A stretch of 5,835 nucleotides of DNA from Thermodesulfobacteriota bacterium. Its GTDB lineage: Bacteria > Desulfobacterota > Desulfocorpusculales > Desulfocorpusculum. The stretch is from NCBI GenBank assembly GCA_028275295.1, contig JAPWUY010000143.1:1-5835 (forward strand). Direction: 5' to 3'. Made by a program: the position numbers and the translations under genes. Positions 4,476 through 5,835 of the stretch are shown piece after piece; the stretch's first letter is position 1, and each line of letters opens with the position of its first letter. The notes beneath the pieces are model-generated. The model ran no database searches. It worked only from the letters and a program-made list of their open reading frames with translations, and had not been told where the DNA came from.

Positions 4476-5835
4476 ATGGAAGGCAGATTCTACGTCACAA
4501 CCCCAATATACTACGTCAACGCGGAGCCCCACCTGGGCCATGCGTACACGACCATTGTCGCTGATGTCCTCAGGCGCTTCCATCACATGCTGGGATACGA
4601 GACCTATTTCGTCACAGGGACAGATGAACACGGGGACAAGGTCCTGAGGGCAGCCAGGGAAAATGGGATGGAGCCCAAGGCCTTCGTGGACAAGATGAGC
4701 CAGTGCTTCAGAGACCTGTGGCCAAAGCTCCACTGCGAGCCCGATAGGTTCATAAGGACCACGGAGCCCGAACACGTCAGGGTCGTTCAGCTGATCCTCC
4801 AGAAGGTCTACGATGCCGGAGACATCTATTTCGCCCCGTACGAGGGGTTGTACTGCACGGGGTGCGAGAGGTTCTACACCGAGAAGGAACTGGAAAATGG
4901 TCTCTGTCCCCAGCACCTGGTAAGGCCAGAGTTTCGGAAAGAGGAGAACTATTTCTTCCGGATGAGTCGCTACCAGGATTGGCTTCGCCAGCACATAATG
5001 GAGAACCCCGATTTCATAAGGCCGGAAAGATACAGGAACGAGGCCCTGGCCATGCTGAGGGAGCCGTTGGAGGACCTGTGCATTTCAAGGCCTCGAAGCC
5101 GCCTCGATTGGGGCATTCCCCTTCCTTTCGACCCCAATTTCGTGACCTATGTCTGGTTCGATGCCCTGATAAATTACGTGACAGCCATAGGCTATCCCGA
5201 CGGAGAGAGATTCGAGAGGATGTGGCCCCATGCCCAGCATCTCATAGCCAAGGACATACTGAAACCCCACGGAATTTATTGGCCCACAATGCTGAAGGCA
5301 GCGGGCATCCCCCTTTACCGTCATCTGAATGTTCACGGCTACTGGAATGTCGAGGCCTCCAAGATGTCCAAGAGTTTGGGGAATGTCATAAGGCCCTTGG
5401 ATCTAGTGGAGAAGTACGGGGTGGATTCCTTCCGATACTTTCTTCTGAGGGAGATGGCCTTCGGGCTTGACGCCAGCTTCAGTGAATTGGCCTTGGTCCA
5501 GAGACTGAATTCTGATTTGGCAAACGACCTGGGGAATTTCCTCCAGAGGACCATGGTGATGGCGGTTCGATATTTCGGAGGCCGCGTCCCGACCCCTGGA
5601 CAATATGAAGAGCCCGACATGGAGCTCGTGGAAAAGGCCCGGAGAGTAGTGGAGACCTATAAGAGGGAGATGATGGACCTGGGAGCCCACAGGGCATTGG
5701 CAGCCATCTGGGAGCTTTTGGGGGCTGCCAATAGATATGTGGACAGAACCGAGCCCTTCAGGCTCGCCAAGGAACCTTCCAAGAGGGATCGGCTGGGGAC
5801 CATACTCTATTGTTGCCTGGAGGTGAACAGGCTCG
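4476..5835 (+). CDS. metG: Methionyl-tRNA synthetase (3' end beyond window)
   Basis: MetRS charges tRNA-Met and initiator tRNA in the cytoplasm. About 453 codons are visible, covering the catalytic core, the connective insertion and most of the anticodon-binding helical bundle; any C-terminal dimerisation/tRNA-binding domain would lie outside. Motifs are FYVTTPIYYVN (5-15), the HIGH-class HLGH (19-22), TGTDEHG (47-53), one zinc knuckle with Cys127, Cys130, Cys144 and His147, WFDALINY, KDILKPHGIYWPTML and KMSKS (296-300). The single C2...CH knuckle and the KDILKPH wording are of the Thermus thermophilus type rather than the double-knuckle E. coli type. In the anticodon-binding bundle the usual PW dipeptide reads Pro427-Phe428. 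ATG 4476 gives the usual N-terminus but has AGGAG directly abutting it; in-frame TTG 4467 overlaps the ricT stop and has AGGAG five bases upstream, so translation may begin three codons earlier. Confidence 0.95.
   Translation, partial: MEGRFYVTTPIYYVNAEPHLGHAYTTIVADVLRRFHHMLGYETYFVTGTDEHGDKVLRAARENGMEPKAFVDKMSQCFRDLWPKLHCEPDRFIRTTEPEHVRVVQLILQKVYDAGDIYFAPYEGLYCTGCERFYTEKELENGLCPQHLVRPEFRKEENYFFRMSRYQDWLRQHIMENPDFIRPERYRNEALAMLREPLEDLCISRPRSRLDWGIPLPFDPNFVTYVWFDALINYVTAIGYPDGERFERMWPHAQHLIAKDILKPHGIYWPTMLKAAGIPLYRHLNVHGYWNVEASKMSKSLGNVIRPLDLVEKYGVDSFRYFLLREMAFGLDASFSELALVQRLNSDLANDLGNFLQRTMVMAVRYFGGRVPTPGQYEEPDMELVEKARRVVETYKREMMDLGAHRALAAIWELLGAANRYVDRTEPFRLAKEPSKRDRLGTILYCCLEVNRL

Noticed and set aside
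1..5835. CRISPR array, insertion sequence, toxin-antitoxin or phage-defence system.
   Set aside because: No repeat-spacer pattern, terminal inverted repeats, transposase, integrase or small paired genes; all long coding stretches are housekeeping genes in tight order.

Overview
This window is an ordinary chromosomal housekeeping segment from a bacterium. It holds six protein-coding genes, two of them cut by the window edges, and one compact divergent regulatory region. No mobile element, CRISPR array, tRNA or rRNA was seen. By eye the sequence is moderately GC-rich, and arginine is written mostly with AGG/AGA. The order tmk-holB-ricT-metG matches a conserved bacterial neighbourhood: Bacillus has tmk, holB, yaaT/ricT and metS close together, and similar clusters occur in Desulfobacterota-type genomes. 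The MetRS is of the Thermus type with a single zinc knuckle. The AGG/AGA arginine habit and this MetRS type hint at a deep-branching, anaerobic or thermophilic lineage, but I cannot name a phylum with confidence.

Layout. Positions 1-631 (minus strand) carry the first 210 codons of dusB, a tRNA-dihydrouridine synthase that runs off the left edge. Positions 632-839 are the intergenic region between dusB and the rightward operon. It contains a good sigma70-type promoter facing right (TTGGAA, 17 bp, TATAAT), a pair of identical 9-bp direct repeats 20 bp apart with a hyphenated palindrome between and overlapping them, and a perfect 6-bp stem at the predicted transcription start. From 840 to the right edge the plus strand reads ribD (840-1967), tmk (1964-2629), holB (2634-3635), ricT (3640-4470) and metG (4476 to the edge). 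Junctions overlap by 4 bases or have gaps of only 4-5 bases, so these five genes almost certainly form one transcription unit that continues past the window.

Functionally the operon mixes riboflavin synthesis (RibD), dTTP synthesis (Tmk), replication clamp loading (HolB delta prime), an iron-sulfur regulatory protein tied to RNA processing in Bacillus (RicT), and Met-tRNA charging (MetRS). DusB on the other strand uses FMN, so a flavin-dependent enzyme and a flavin-biosynthesis enzyme share one regulatory region. I found no undescribed system. The items most worth a second look are the repeat-bearing divergent regulatory region, the reuse of TTGA stop/start junctions, and the placement of RicT inside a replication/translation operon.
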